Of a stretch of 64,000 bases of DNA, positions 46,713 to 56,669 are shown piece by piece. Made by a program: the position numbers and the translations under genes. Every line of letters begins with the position of its first letter. Position 1 is the stretch's first letter. This stretch comes from Astropecten irregularis (taxonomy: Eukaryota > Echinodermata > Asteroidea > Paxillosida > Astropectinidae): contig OZ020262.1 of NCBI GenBank assembly GCA_963971285.1, forward strand, positions 6,295,036 through 6,359,035. Direction: 5' to 3'. The notes beneath the pieces are model-generated. The model searched no databases. It was not told the DNA's origin and saw nothing but the letters and a program-made list of their open reading frames with translations.

Positions 46713-46867
46713 AACAGTTAAACGTTCGACGGTGAGTTAATGATGCATTTTGTGTCAATGAACAAAATTTACTGACATTGAAATGCATTTGAATGATTAT
46801 AATTACATGCTTCTTGCATTAATGATTGTATAACATGGATAATTTATATAATCGAGGATGGGACCTT

Positions 46868-47125
46868 AATGAGACTTTCCCATAGGGTCGTGTACAAACT
46901 TTACTTATCTATTTCTAAACATCCTCCAAACCAATGAACTTGAAATTGAAATATGTTCACATTGAGCGCATTCTCTGTATTTTATTAAAATATGGAAACT
47001 AAAAATATGTCTTTATAAGGTAGCTAATACCTTAGGAAGACATTGAAAAGTCTCCCTAAGTCCCGATGTCTCTCTAATGTCCAATTTCAGACGCAAACGT
47101 GTCTCCCTAATACCCTATTTATAAT
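46868..47125 (+). repeat. Family-G dispersed repeat, copy 1
   Basis: CATCCTCCAAACCAATGAACTTGAAATTG, AATATGTCTTT, AGACATTGAAAA, TCTCCC and ACGTGTCTCCCTAATACCCTA are shared in the same order and orientation with 53330-53535. The two copies are similar along about 200 bp with small indels. No open frame is preserved. Confidence 0.85.
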
Positions 47126-47639
47126 TGTTTGTCTTTCTCCTCTATTGCTGGTTATGCAAAGCGAATAGTAATTGAATAGTTATTTATTCAAACAAACCCG
47201 GTTAATTATGAAGCTGATTAGAATATGTTTATTCAAAACATAACTATGCGGAGCCGCGAGCAAGATAGCAACAATTGCCACACATGCAAATGTGCGTGTG
47301 GCGTTCTGTTCCCTGCATTCAACACGTCACATAGGCCTACCCATAGCAGTGCTCAACGCACATTATACATTAAAGGCTGTGTTTAAGTATTTAAAATTCA
47401 TTACACACAATGGCAGCCTCCGTTGTAATTCAGGGCCGACTCTTTGTCATAAAATTCTTTACGCTGGTAGTCAAATCATATTGCATTGTCTGGCCATGCC
47501 GATGATTTTTTATTTTTGTTCAAGCCTTTTCCCCATCTCATTATATATGCAAGGCATTGTAGCCTATAGGCCAATACTAATACATGTGAAAAATTGCTTT
47601 TTGTATGGGATTATAGGAAATTGGGATAGACAAAAATTA

Positions 47640-48265
47640 GACCTGAAATACATTAAACTCTTTGGAGTTACAGGAGGGCCTGACGTTTCGAAATTAGATA
47701 ATCTCTCTCAAAAGGCTGCTAAGAGTTAGGAGTTTGGATAGACAAAATAATGACCTGAAATACATTAAAATGTTTGGAGTTACAGGAGAGCCTGACGTTT
47801 CGATCCTAGCAGGATGTTTCTCAAAGGCAGCTCAGAGTTAGGAGGGCCTGACGGCAGGATGTTTCTCAAAAGCTGCTCAGAGTTAGGAGGGTCTGACGTT
47901 ACGATCCTATAGCAGGATCTTTCTCAAGGCTGCTCAGAGTTAGGAGAACCTGACGTTTCGATCCTAGCAGGATGTTTCTCAAAGACTGCTCAGAGTTAGG
48001 AGGGCCTGACGTTACGATCCTGGCAGGATCTTTCTCAAAGGCTACTCAGTTAGGAGGGCCTGACGTTACGATCCTACTAGCAGGCTCTTTCTCATAGAGG
48101 CTGCTCAGAGTTAGAAGGGCCGACGTTACGATCCTAGCAGGATCTTTCTCAAAGCCTATTCATAGGAGGGCCTGACGTTAGCAGGCTCTTTCTCAGAGGC
48201 TGCTCAGAGTTAATAGAAGGCCATGGGCCTGACGTTACGATCCTAGCAGGATCTTTCTCAAAGGT
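47640..48265 (-). repeat. Reverse array of the 56-bp GATCCTAGCAGGATC repeat
   Basis: About ten complementary units read AGAGTTAGGAGGGCCTGACG, then TTACGATCCTAGCAGGATC and TTTCTCAAAGGCTGCTC. Units are more irregular than in the 34.5-kb array, with deletions and some lacking the core. The left flank (GACCTGAAATACATTAAA) is itself duplicated. The 145-codon frame at 47292-47729 that enters the array is not a gene. Confidence 0.93.
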
Positions 48266-48822
48266 TTTTGAAACACAAGTATAAATAATCAACACTCGCG
48301 AGTAACAAGTAAGGGAGGGGTGCTAGCAATCAAACAATCGCCCAAGCAGCTCTCGATCGAGCAATCGATCAGAGTTCTCATTCCTTTCAAGATAAATGAC
48401 CAGCAAAAATAGTCGGAAAACTACGCACGACTTGAGCTAAATTTCCATAAAAAAATCACAAGGCTGGTAAATTATCTAAAAACATTAAAGACTTCAGTTT
48501 TGTTTTTGTTTTATTATATGCCCTCGCCTTTTAGTTGGATAAATGCGACGATAAAAATCAACCATTTGAAAAAAAACAAATGGCAACCGGGTTCATTGTG
48601 TTTCGGAGCTGCTAGCCCGTAATATGGTATGGCATGGTTCACGTTTGTACACAGCGACGTGACTGCATTAATTAGAGGCTGATTTTCTCAGCTCTAGAAG
48701 GGTTACTTGACTTTTATTTCGACTACAAAAACATAAGGTAAGGGTAAGGAGAACCTTGTTTTGACGCCACAAGGCAAACTTAGTTTTATTTCATTCTGCT
48801 TCTTTTATTTTTGTTTGTGCAG
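48266..48822. other. 5' region and likely short intron of the helical-protein gene
   Basis: ACATAAG|GTAAGG at 48731-48743 is a possible donor paired with the acceptor tttttgtttgtgcag ending at 48822, an 85-bp intron. Splicing there would place AAG before the ATG, a favourable initiation context. No TATA box was identified nearby. Confidence 0.4.
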
Positions 48823-49152
48823 ATGTCGGAACACGACGCGATCGTACGGTCACTCAGGCCGGCTTCGAAGCGCCTTTACGACGCAACAGTCCGCCTAGCC
48901 ACTTGCCTACAGTGTCATCAAGAGGCGAGGGCCGCACCCACACAGGACGGCGGCAGCGAGGCCAGCGGGACCACGTGCACCGGTGACTCGCCCACCCTGG
49001 CCGCCTTGGCTCGGCACTACAGGCTCGGCCAGCTCCTACGGACCATCGCCCCTCTGATCGCCGTCCAAGAGAAATTGTTCCGTCGTCTTGAGAAGAGACC
49101 GAACAACTTAGCCAAACAGACCTTCCCTGAGCTATTCGAGACCATGGATAGA
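48823..49152 (+). CDS. Exon 1 of the helical-protein gene
   Basis: 110 codons from ATGTCGGAACACGACGCG to AGA|gtaagt. The reading frame upstream of the acceptor is intronic and pyrimidine-rich. If an upstream coding exon existed, the ATG would be internal; the favourable context after splicing argues for it being the start. Confidence 0.8.
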
Positions 49153-52100
49153 GTAAGTAGGCCGTCATAATTATTACGACCCTATTAACTCGTGTTAGTG
49201 TGAGTTTCGAGCTTCAAATTGGTATAAAAATATTATAAACATGCCCTCTAATAGTAGGGGGAAATGGGTAAAACTTTAAAGTCGATTTTCTCAAAACTGT
49301 AGTTTCAACCCGCCGTGGCCACTTCGTCTCTTCGTAAAAACGGTGACGATGACTATTCAGGGATGGTCCAGAAGTGTGCAGTGAATCCATTATGCAGTAA
49401 TGCATTCTGGAACGGCTCGCGCTATAATGTTCGTACACAAAATCACACACGTGTATATACTATTCGTAAAAGGGCCATATTTTGCTGCTGGTTTCACTTC
49501 ACATTTTCCTTAACTTCCAACAAATAGATCAATTCAAAACCTTTCAAGTTTTTCACTTTGACTTTCGTAATCCACAGTCAACACAAAATATTCATCCCGG
49601 TAAAATCTGACCGACACGCAAATCAGATAACTTATTCCCAGACCAGAATGAAAATTATCGCAGCGGTCATTTTGTTTCACGGGAATTTTTTTATAGAAAA
49701 TTATTTTAATAAATGATGAAGATCATTACTACCGTACATAACAATAGCATGACAACGTGGAAAGTCACCAGATGTCACTTGTGGCCTCCCCAGCTGTCAA
49801 ATTTGTCCAGGGAGGGTTTTTTTGTTGACATACGTCAAAGGCCTAGTTTCAAAAGTGCTTCAAATGTTCACTATCTAGACAAATGTAGGCTGTTTTTCGT
49901 TTGTACTGTTGGAAAGTTCCTTTCAAGTACGGTGGTAAAAAAGCACCACGACCCAAATTGCTATAGCAGCCGCGGCTACTTGATACTGATACTGATATGA
50001 AGACCAGTAGTATGACATGCAGAAAAGCAGCTGGCAACAGCAACGGTAGCAGCAGAAATAGCAGCAGAAGCAGCAGCATGGCAGGAACATCATAAATATG
50101 CAGTGCCAGTGTGACAGAAACTGTAGCAGCAGCAGCAGCAACAGCAGCATGGCAGGAACATCATTTTAGTACGCAGTGCCAGTGTGACAGAAACTGTCGC
50201 AGCAGCAGCAGCAATTGCAGCAGCCTGCATTGTGATCGCGAACACAACCCTCCCTTCAACGAAACTAAAACAATTTCCAAGACAATCTCAACTCCCTGGT
50301 AGACAAAGTGTCTTGCCAAAGGACACAAACACCCATGACTAGACTTGAATCACACTCTGTGAAATTCACCACGTCTATCTCGAGCTAAAACATATTACAC
50401 TAGACCACTCAGCTACGGGGCATCATATTATCTCATGGGCATTAACTATTATACAGAATGCCTTACTAAACAAGAACCATAGTGCTACAGACTTAATGAT
50501 AGACAGCTAGCTATAATACTAGGCCTAAACGTTAAAGGTAATATCATACTTTGGTTTTTGTCAACGAAATACAGATTCATGGGCAAAAATTTCAAGACAA
50601 ATACAGTAACAGTCATCTGTGAAAATTTCAGTCCCATACGGTGCCCACTTCTTGAGAAAACAGTGAAAAACGACCACAGTATTTCTTAAGTCTTTTCTCT
50701 TTTATTTTTGATCGTTAAAAGATCAAAAATAATGTTGGTCATTGGTTTTATTCTTTTCTGGATAAATACAGAATATCAAGCAGAAATATGTTAACGGTAT
50801 GTTTCTACTATCGCCATCTTTATACCCTGTAAGTTATAGGTAAATCTGTGAAGAAAGTATGATACTACCTTTATAAACAGTGATATTAGCAGCTTTCTAA
50901 TTTGACATTGCTTACACTTACAGAGAACACAAGGCAATCAATACTAATACTCACAATTCAAGCTGTATTTTCCTCCGTGAAGTACAATAATGTGAAGAAC
51001 AACGACGCCATGTTGGCCTAAACGAGACAGTCATTATTCCAAACTACACTCTTGCACACTCGTAATCTCGAAATGTAATAGAGAGGGTCTTTTAAGAACC
51101 CACCGAAGTAAAATAAGAGCTAGAACAACCGTAACAAATAGCAGAGTTAACATGCATCGCAAAGTGTCGCCATTTTAGTTATCACTATTCATTGTTAATT
51201 AATTGTTATGTTCGCTAAAAATATACCTCCCAAAAACTGAACTTGATTTTTTGTACACATGAAATGTATTAGCCTATGTCTATAGAGGCCCCAGCAACAA
51301 AGGGAAATTAAAAATAACCTAATATAAATAATAGGCATAATTAAATAATTTGAACATATAAATACAAAAATAGATAGCTGACTTAAAAAATTGCTAACCA
51401 ATATGGCGGCCGCTGGCGATAAATAGCGCCTCTTACGGTTGGTGTAGTTCTTATTATACTTCGGTGTAAAAACATCGCCAATCTTCTTGAATACAGCTGT
51501 CCCACATGGAAATTGAACTAAAGCGAATGACTATGTGTTTCGAGTTGACAAAAGGAATTTTATACAATTAAATTAATAGGCACGCGCCTAATCATATTAA
51601 AGGTGACCGGATATATATTAAAGGGACTCCACTCCAACTTTTGCTACAATTGAACAAACGAGGACACAACTATGTTTAACATTGTTTAAAGGTACTATCA
51701 TACTTTGGTAGGAAACCAAAACAGAAATCTCCACAGATTTACAGGGTATAAAGATGGACCTGGTACAAACATATACTGTTTAAATTTGTCCGCACGAAAT
51801 GCTGTATTTAACCAGATATGAGTAAAACCAAAGACCGAAACAAGTTTTGATCTCCGAGATCAAAACCTACATAATTACCTCAATTTCTCCTTACAATAAT
51901 TGCAACGGGTTTTCGCTGTTTTGTACAGTTTTCAATTATCAATTGAGCTGAGAATTTCACAGGTTTGATTTTATTTCATGACAAAATCAAATTATGAACA
52001 GACCGCAACATTTTCGGTAACAATCTCGGTAACATGTTGCCCAGGTAGGCCCACGTTGTTGCTGAAGATGTTGTCAGTGTACACAGAGCAAAACGAGTTG

Positions 52101-52607
52101 GGTAACATGTCGCAGCAACATCTCGGTCACATGTTGGCCAAAATTGTTATTATACTAGTGTACACATGGCCAAAGTCGTGTTGCCTAACTATGTTGCCCT
52201 AACTGGGCAACATGTTACCGAAAATGTTACCGAAAAAAATTAGACAAGATGAATTGGTTTTTCAAAATTGTTGGAAAGTTGTGTATTTCAAGTGGGTTTT
52301 TCCTCTATGTTTTATTTCACAGGAGTCCAGAGCGATACTGAAAATCGCCAATGATTTTTCCGTGGAAAAGGAGGATCGACACGAGATGGAGAGTAACATC
52401 AACCACATTAGGGAATCCCTCCAGGCCATCACGGACGCCTTCGAGCGCGTAGAGGCCTCCCAGTACGCCAGCCCTGGAAGGCTGGACAACCGTATGGCGG
52501 ACATTGTGGACGATCTCCGGCTGGACTGGACGGCCTTGCGGTCCATACGGGAGGGTTTCCCCGTGGCTTACCCCATCAACTACGGTCGACTCCAAGGAAA
52601 GTCCTAG
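48823..52607 (+). CDS. 204-aa all-helical protein, two coding exons (possible AIRIM/C1orf109 relative)
   Basis: Exon 1 (48823-49152) starts with ATG immediately after a strong acceptor and ends at AGA|gtaagt. Exon 2 (52323-52607) follows tttatttcacag. The phase 0 junction gives ETMDR|ESRAILKI with no frame break. Residues 1-35 and 65-110 are helical, with a Ser/Thr/Gly-rich linker at about 36-57. Exon 2 is helical and charged (HEMESNINHIRESLQAI), then SPGRLDNRMADIVDDLRLDW and a proline-containing tail. The length (204 aa) and the order FPEL...SP...MADI..L are faintly like AIRIM (C1orf109), a co-factor in cytoplasmic maturation of the large ribosomal subunit. That is a suggestion and not a firm match. 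Third-position GC is high against AT-rich introns, which supports real coding. The 3.2-kb intron is full of SINE and MITE copies. Confidence 0.75.
50035..50225. repeat. (AGC)n-rich tandem duplication
   Basis: Two copies of a unit of about 74 bp carrying GTGCCAGTGTGACAGAAACT, an AGC/GCA microsatellite and CATGGCAGGAACATCAT. It is intronic in the helical-protein gene. Poly-Leu frames on the other strand are artefacts. Confidence 0.9.
50283..50425 (-). mobile_element. Fragment of the tRNA-derived SINE
   Basis: ATCTCAACTCCCTGG, AAAGTGTCTTGCC, CATGACTAGACTTGAATC and TAGACCACTCAGCTACGGGGC follow the order of the reverse SINE at 22193-22472. The middle is deleted and the B box damaged. Confidence 0.65.
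50532..50873 (-). mobile_element. Family-B MITE (reverse copy)
   Basis: TTAAAGGTAATATCATACTTTGG at the left, GATCGTTAAAAGATC in the centre and AAGTATGATACTACCTTTA at the right. The right TTAA is mutated. It lies in the intron of the helical-protein gene. Confidence 0.88.
51686..51985 (+). mobile_element. Family-B-related MITE, truncated
   Basis: Starts TTAAAGGTACTATCATACTTTGG. It contains GGTATAAAGATGG and GATCTCCGAGATC, and the right end has been lost or replaced. Intronic. Confidence 0.75.
52011..52236. mobile_element. Inverted-repeat MITE close to a splice acceptor
   Basis: TTTTCGGTAACAATCTCGGTAACATGTTGCCCAG at the left is complementary to CTGGGCAACATGTTACCGAAAATGTTACCGAAAA at the right. 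The words GGTAACATGT and CAACATG recur inside. It ends about 86 bp before exon 2 of the helical-protein gene. Confidence 0.85.
52323..52607 (+). CDS. Exon 2 (last) of the helical-protein gene
   Basis: 94 codons and TAG. The frame is open from the acceptor, and codons favour C/G at third positions, in contrast to both flanks. No AATAAA was found in the next several hundred bases, so the 3' end is unknown. Confidence 0.8.
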   Translation, partial: ESRAILKIANDFSVEKEDRHEMESNINHIRESLQAITDAFERVEASQYASPGRLDNRMADIVDDLRLDWTALRSIREGFPVAYPINYGRLQGKS

Positions 52608-52855
52608 TTTCTCCCAGGGAACCACCGGCATTTTTTTTTGAAGAGAGATTCGTCGACACGTTTACCAGTGTTGTTACGCACGAGTGACCCAACAAGTGGA
52701 CACATTTTGCCCGGACTGGTCAGAGTCCACTACTTAAAGTTGCAGGTTGTTGGGTATAACATAAACGGCGTGCTTGCCTTGCCATACTTTGCTGAAATTT
52801 TGTATACACGGATAGCAGATTCGAATGGACGAGTTGTCATCGGATTAGAATGCCC

Positions 52856-52997
52856 TGGGGACGATTTTACGAAGCCTTACGATCGATCGTAACTCGAGTT
52901 ACGAAGGATCACCCATCGTATCCCATGACTTGTATGTAGGGCTGCAATGCATTATTAGTCCTATGATTGGTTACGATGAGTTTCGTGACATCGACCT
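52856..52997 (+). mobile_element. Family-C MITE, diverged ends
   Basis: ACGAAGCCTTACGATCGATCG followed by TAACTCGAGTTACGAAGGAT, CTGCAATGCAT and TTACGATGAGTTTCGTGACATCGAC. The outer bases are decayed. It lies about 250 bp after the helical-protein stop codon, perhaps within its 3' UTR. Confidence 0.85.
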
Positions 52998-53124
52998 CAG
53001 AAAGTATCACCCAGACGAAAATGACTGTGCATACAGAGTCATCGTAACGCAATGCATTCCGATTATCGTAAACAATTGATTGTTAATGAAATGTATTCAT
53101 GCATGAGTTAGTACAGGCATACAT

Positions 53125-53263
53125 GGGTCGATTTCACGAAGCCCTACGATCGATCCTAACTCGAGTTACGAAGGATAACCCATCGTATCCTGCATAAGGC
53201 TGCAATGCATCATGAGTCCTACGAATGATAGTAAGTTACGATAAGTTTGGTGAAATTGACCCC
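53125..53263 (+). mobile_element. Family-C MITE
   Basis: GGGTCGATTTCACGAAGCCC to TTTGGTGAAATTGACCCC, about 139 bp, with the CGATCGATC and TAACTCGAGTTACGAAGGAT words. Confidence 0.9.
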
Positions 53264-53329
53264 AGGAAATGATGCATTTAACCACATCTTTGATCATTCC
53301 AGTATTATTATAACCCAGATTGGGTACTT

Positions 53330-53535
53330 GACTTTGTGCAGACTTTACTTGCCTATTTCTAAGCATCCTCCAAACCAATGAACTTGAAATTGGCATGTTC
53401 ATATTGAGAGCATTCCCTGTCTTCTTTTAAAATATGGACAGTAAAAATATGTCTTTTAAAGTAGCTTGTACCTTAGGGAGACATTGAAATATCTCCCCAC
53501 TTTCAGTCGCTAACGTGTCTCCCTAATACCCTACT
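53330..53535 (+). repeat. Family-G dispersed repeat, copy 2
   Basis: Same order of words as 46868-47125: CATCCTCCAAACCAATGAACTTGAAATTG to ACGTGTCTCCCTAATACCCTA. The repeat of both copies on the same strand 6.4 kb apart suggests an unclassified interspersed element or a local duplication. Confidence 0.85.
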
Positions 53536-53612
53536 TGTAATGATTATAGCAAGCGATATTTGGCCAAAATTGTCAGTAGGGGAGTGGGTATTGGCAATTA
53601 TGAGGGCCTGCT

Positions 53613-53740
53613 GGGGTGTTTGTTTGTTTGTTTGTTTGTTGGGGTGTTGGGGTGTTTGTTTGTTTGTTTGTTTGTTTGTTTGTTTGTTTGTTTGTTTGTT
53701 TGTTTGTTTGTTTGTTTGTTTGTTTGTTTGTTTGTTTGAT
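53613..53740. repeat. (GTTT)n microsatellite
   Basis: Nearly pure GTTT tetranucleotides, interrupted once by GGGGTGTTGGGGTG. The Cys/Leu/Phe/Val frame across it is an artefact. Confidence 0.98.
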
Positions 53741-54669
53741 CACTTGATTGATTGGATGGCTGGTTGATTGGTCTGCTGGTTAGTGTTTGTCTATTTGTTT
53801 GTTGTTTGGTTGGTCGATCAGCACTTGTTTGGCATACATGTACATGTATTCCCTACTTCGCACGCAGTCACATAAACAACCACCGATTGCGCGTCTGCCA
53901 TTGCCATGTATGGTCCTGGGTTAGCTTACTGTATGCATGGTATATACATGTACACAATACTGTACCAGTGTATGGGTCGTTCGATAACAGCTGCAATTCC
54001 ATATTGCATAGATACAACCTTCCTCTTGTTGTTGTACAATCGAGAATTGTGAGCAAGTTAATTGCTTCACCCTGCCCATATGGTGACAAGGATTGATTTT
54101 CTAGCATTTCTCATTATGCCAACCTAATTTTTATATCTCACGAAAAGCTTGAATTTGTAATGTTAATGGGCCTATACTGGAAGTATTACTAGTGACCATG
54201 CAAATTAAATGTGGTGGTTGTTGTTCGTCCTTCGTGATCAAAGATGGATGACGTCTAGTTTGTTGATGAACTGATTGGAGGTGATTGTGATGAGGCCAAT
54301 ACAGGCGAGGAAGCCTCTCCCACAGGTGGGGCAGAAGGTGGTAGGTGATGTGCTGTTGGTGCTGGTGGCTCTAGCCTTGCGTATTGCATGTTTCTTGTTC
54401 CACCTGACAGGACCTGTATTCCTCTGCTACATGGGCTCCTTTGGTGATGAGGTGGCGCAAGGGGGGTCTGTTGGAGGTAAGGGACTTCCAGGACTCAGTG
54501 CTGGTGTTGAAGTCTTTTAAGGAGAACTCAGCATTTTAGTCATATTCGACCATCCAAAAATCAATGTGCTACCTTTGGCTTCAATCAGTTAGCACATGGA
54601 CGACCAAGCACCAGTGTTTTATCGATCCTTAATAACGTCGGTGGTCGGTGGATGTCGACCGACTTGTAA
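53741..54669. other. Non-coding stretch
   Basis: No exon or clear repeat was recognised. The 81-codon + frame at 54275-54520 is hydrophobic, without further support. Confidence 0.4.
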
Positions 54670-54835
54670 TAGGGGCGAGTCCAAATAGTGCGCCACCAAG
54701 AATTTGCAATGCGTTAACCAATCACAGTGCGTATAATTATCTGTCGACACTTTCCAGATGCGCATTGTGTCGACACAATCCGTACAATGTAATTGGCCAA
54801 TGCATTGCAAACTCTTGATGGCGAACTCTTACGAA
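54670..54835. mobile_element. Imperfect hairpin MITE
   Basis: GCGCCACCAAGAATTTGCAATGCGTTAACCAATCACA on the left is the imperfect complement of the right arm (TGTAATTGGCCAATGCATTGCAAACTCTTGATGGCGAA). CAACTATCTGTCGACAC-type words meet at the centre (TGTCGACA twice). Confidence 0.65.
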
Positions 54836-55134
54836 TCGCCAGTATTATTTGTGGTTCTTAAAAATTATCTGCGCTCATCGGGAAAAATAAAGGCTACGTG
54901 TTCTAAACCGCATAGGCCTATTTATGAAAGGCTGTCAAAAAAATTTTGTTTGAAATGATAATGATTAATTTGTCTTTGATGTTTGTGCCAGCAAAATAAT
55001 TGCTTTGTCTGTTTGAACTAGTTGTATCGAGTGTGGATCTCAAATATTTATATAATGGGCTCATGCACAAAATAAAGTTTGCATGGATGCTGCATTGGGT
55101 GTGTGTGCACACAGTATACGTATTCTGAACAGCT

Positions 55135-55403
55135 TTACATTATAACTTTCAGGGTATGAAGATGGTGCTGGTAGAAACATACCTTTACAATTTTCCGCCT
55201 GAAATGGTAAATCTATCCAGAAATTATATAGTCAAACAAAGACCAAAACAGTTTTTGGTCTTGGAGTAAGATCAAATTGGATTTTCGCTATCATTCTTGT
55301 GCGGCAGATTTGCACAGGTTTATTATGTTATGTACATGTCTGATCAGACAAAGTGCGAGTGCTGTTCCGTGACCTTTGCCAATCATGTATAATACCTTTA
55401 ATG
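55135..55403 (+). mobile_element. Family-B-related MITE, left-truncated variant
   Basis: Begins inside the family at ATTATAACTTTCAGGGTATGAAGATGG and ends AATCATGTATAATACCTTTAA. It carries the GTGCGAGTGCTGTTC block of the 30257 variant. Confidence 0.75.
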
Positions 55404-55769
55404 GAGGATTTATTTCTGAACGGATGATATTTTGGCCAATGTTTTGTTCTCAGTGGTGAAGTTAAAAGTCTATTAATTTTCGTGACAAACATCTTCTTCG
55501 TACTGAACGAGTTGATTCTGATGTTCCCTTTATAATACAAAGGGAACAAATTCTTTCCACCGTTTGTAAGTAACAAAATATAAATAATGTCTAATTTAAT
55601 TTGAAGGGATTTGGTGAAAAAGGTATTATATATAAATGTAAATAAACCTTTATCGTGAAAATACATCAAACAATGTACAGTACTGTTTTTTAATGTCCGG
55701 AGCAAGTGGAACATTGCAGGATAAAATGTGTGTGTCTATACGTAGTGTCGAAAAAATAATCGTGTAATT

Positions 55770-55958
55770 TTGTGGTTTCAAAAACGATCTTTTTAAAAGA
55801 CAAAACATCTTGATTTCCTTGAAAAACCCAGCATCTGATGAACCAAGATTTCCCATGGTGACTGTTTGCACTGTTTACGAACTGTTGAGTCGATTTTTTT
55901 GTCTCAAAACCAATCATCTTTTTTTGGAGGCCTTGTAAATCATGTACGCTGCCTTTAA
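55770..55958 (-). mobile_element. Family-E element end
   Basis: The complement starts TTAAAGGCAGCGTACATGATTT and continues CTCAACAGTTCGTAAACAGTG, CAAACAGTCACCATGGGAAATC and TTGGTTCATCAGATGCTG. It is the same as 63680 onward. The TTAA edge suggests another piggyBac-type family. The other end was not identified. Confidence 0.75.
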
Positions 55959-56533
55959 CTAAATTTGCATTGAAATTCAACAACACAAAATAATGATATG
56001 GCGGGCGGCCCTCATTATGCCTACCATGGCTGTTAGTTTATTTGACAGGAACAGGTATTAATGCACTAGTATACAAAACTACCTTCGTTGTGTATTTTTC
56101 TAAACGGCTATAATTTCTAGCTTTGCTTTTTTCTTGCTGGGTTGTAGCTTGACACGCCGAGCGAGAAATGACCAGGAATACCAGTAGAAAGAAAAGCGGC
56201 TCAACCGCCCGAGAACAATGGTCAAGACGGCCTTTCATTGCCTTTAATTCCGTCTGAAAGGCATTAGTTTTTCAATTAAAATTTATTGTGTATGAAATCG
56301 AGGGTCTGAAAAAGTCAGTGCAATGACCTTAAGCATGTTTGCTGACACATTATTGTATACATGAACGCAGTCATATGCTGTTTCGTAAATTTACAAATGA
56401 CCTTCATGTTCCGTACGAAGTGTGAATGCGACCATGCACTAATTTTCGGCGCCAAAACGTCAATTTGCATAATTATACATGTAGAGAGTCAGTGAGGGCG
56501 TACAGTAAGCTGCGACCGTTCTATCTTTCAATT
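55959..56533. other. Non-coding stretch
   Basis: Nothing recognised. Confidence 0.4.
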
Positions 56534-56669
56534 AAGGCAGTGTCTCTGGCTGCGGCTGCAAATTACGCACGTACCTGGCCTATGGCAGCCACTAGCCAGT
56601 GACTGCAGACATTTTCATAGACTTGTGTGTTATTTGCGGTCACAGCCAGAGAATTGAGACACGGCCTAA
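56534..56669. mobile_element. Inverted-repeat MITE with TCTCTGGCTG arms
   Basis: AAGGCAGTGTCTCTGGCTGC with GGCTGCAAAT on the left faces ATTTGCGGTCACAGCCAGAG with GAGACACGGCCT on the right. Secondary inverted words GGCAGCCACTAGCCAGTGACTGC lie in the centre. About 136 bp long. Confidence 0.6.

Noticed and set aside
47292..47729. 145-aa + strand frame
   Set aside because: No domain or signal is visible and its end runs into the reverse 56-bp array, so it is a chance frame.
53540..53767. Cys/Leu/Phe/Val-repeat protein
   Set aside because: It is a translation of the (GTTT)n microsatellite.
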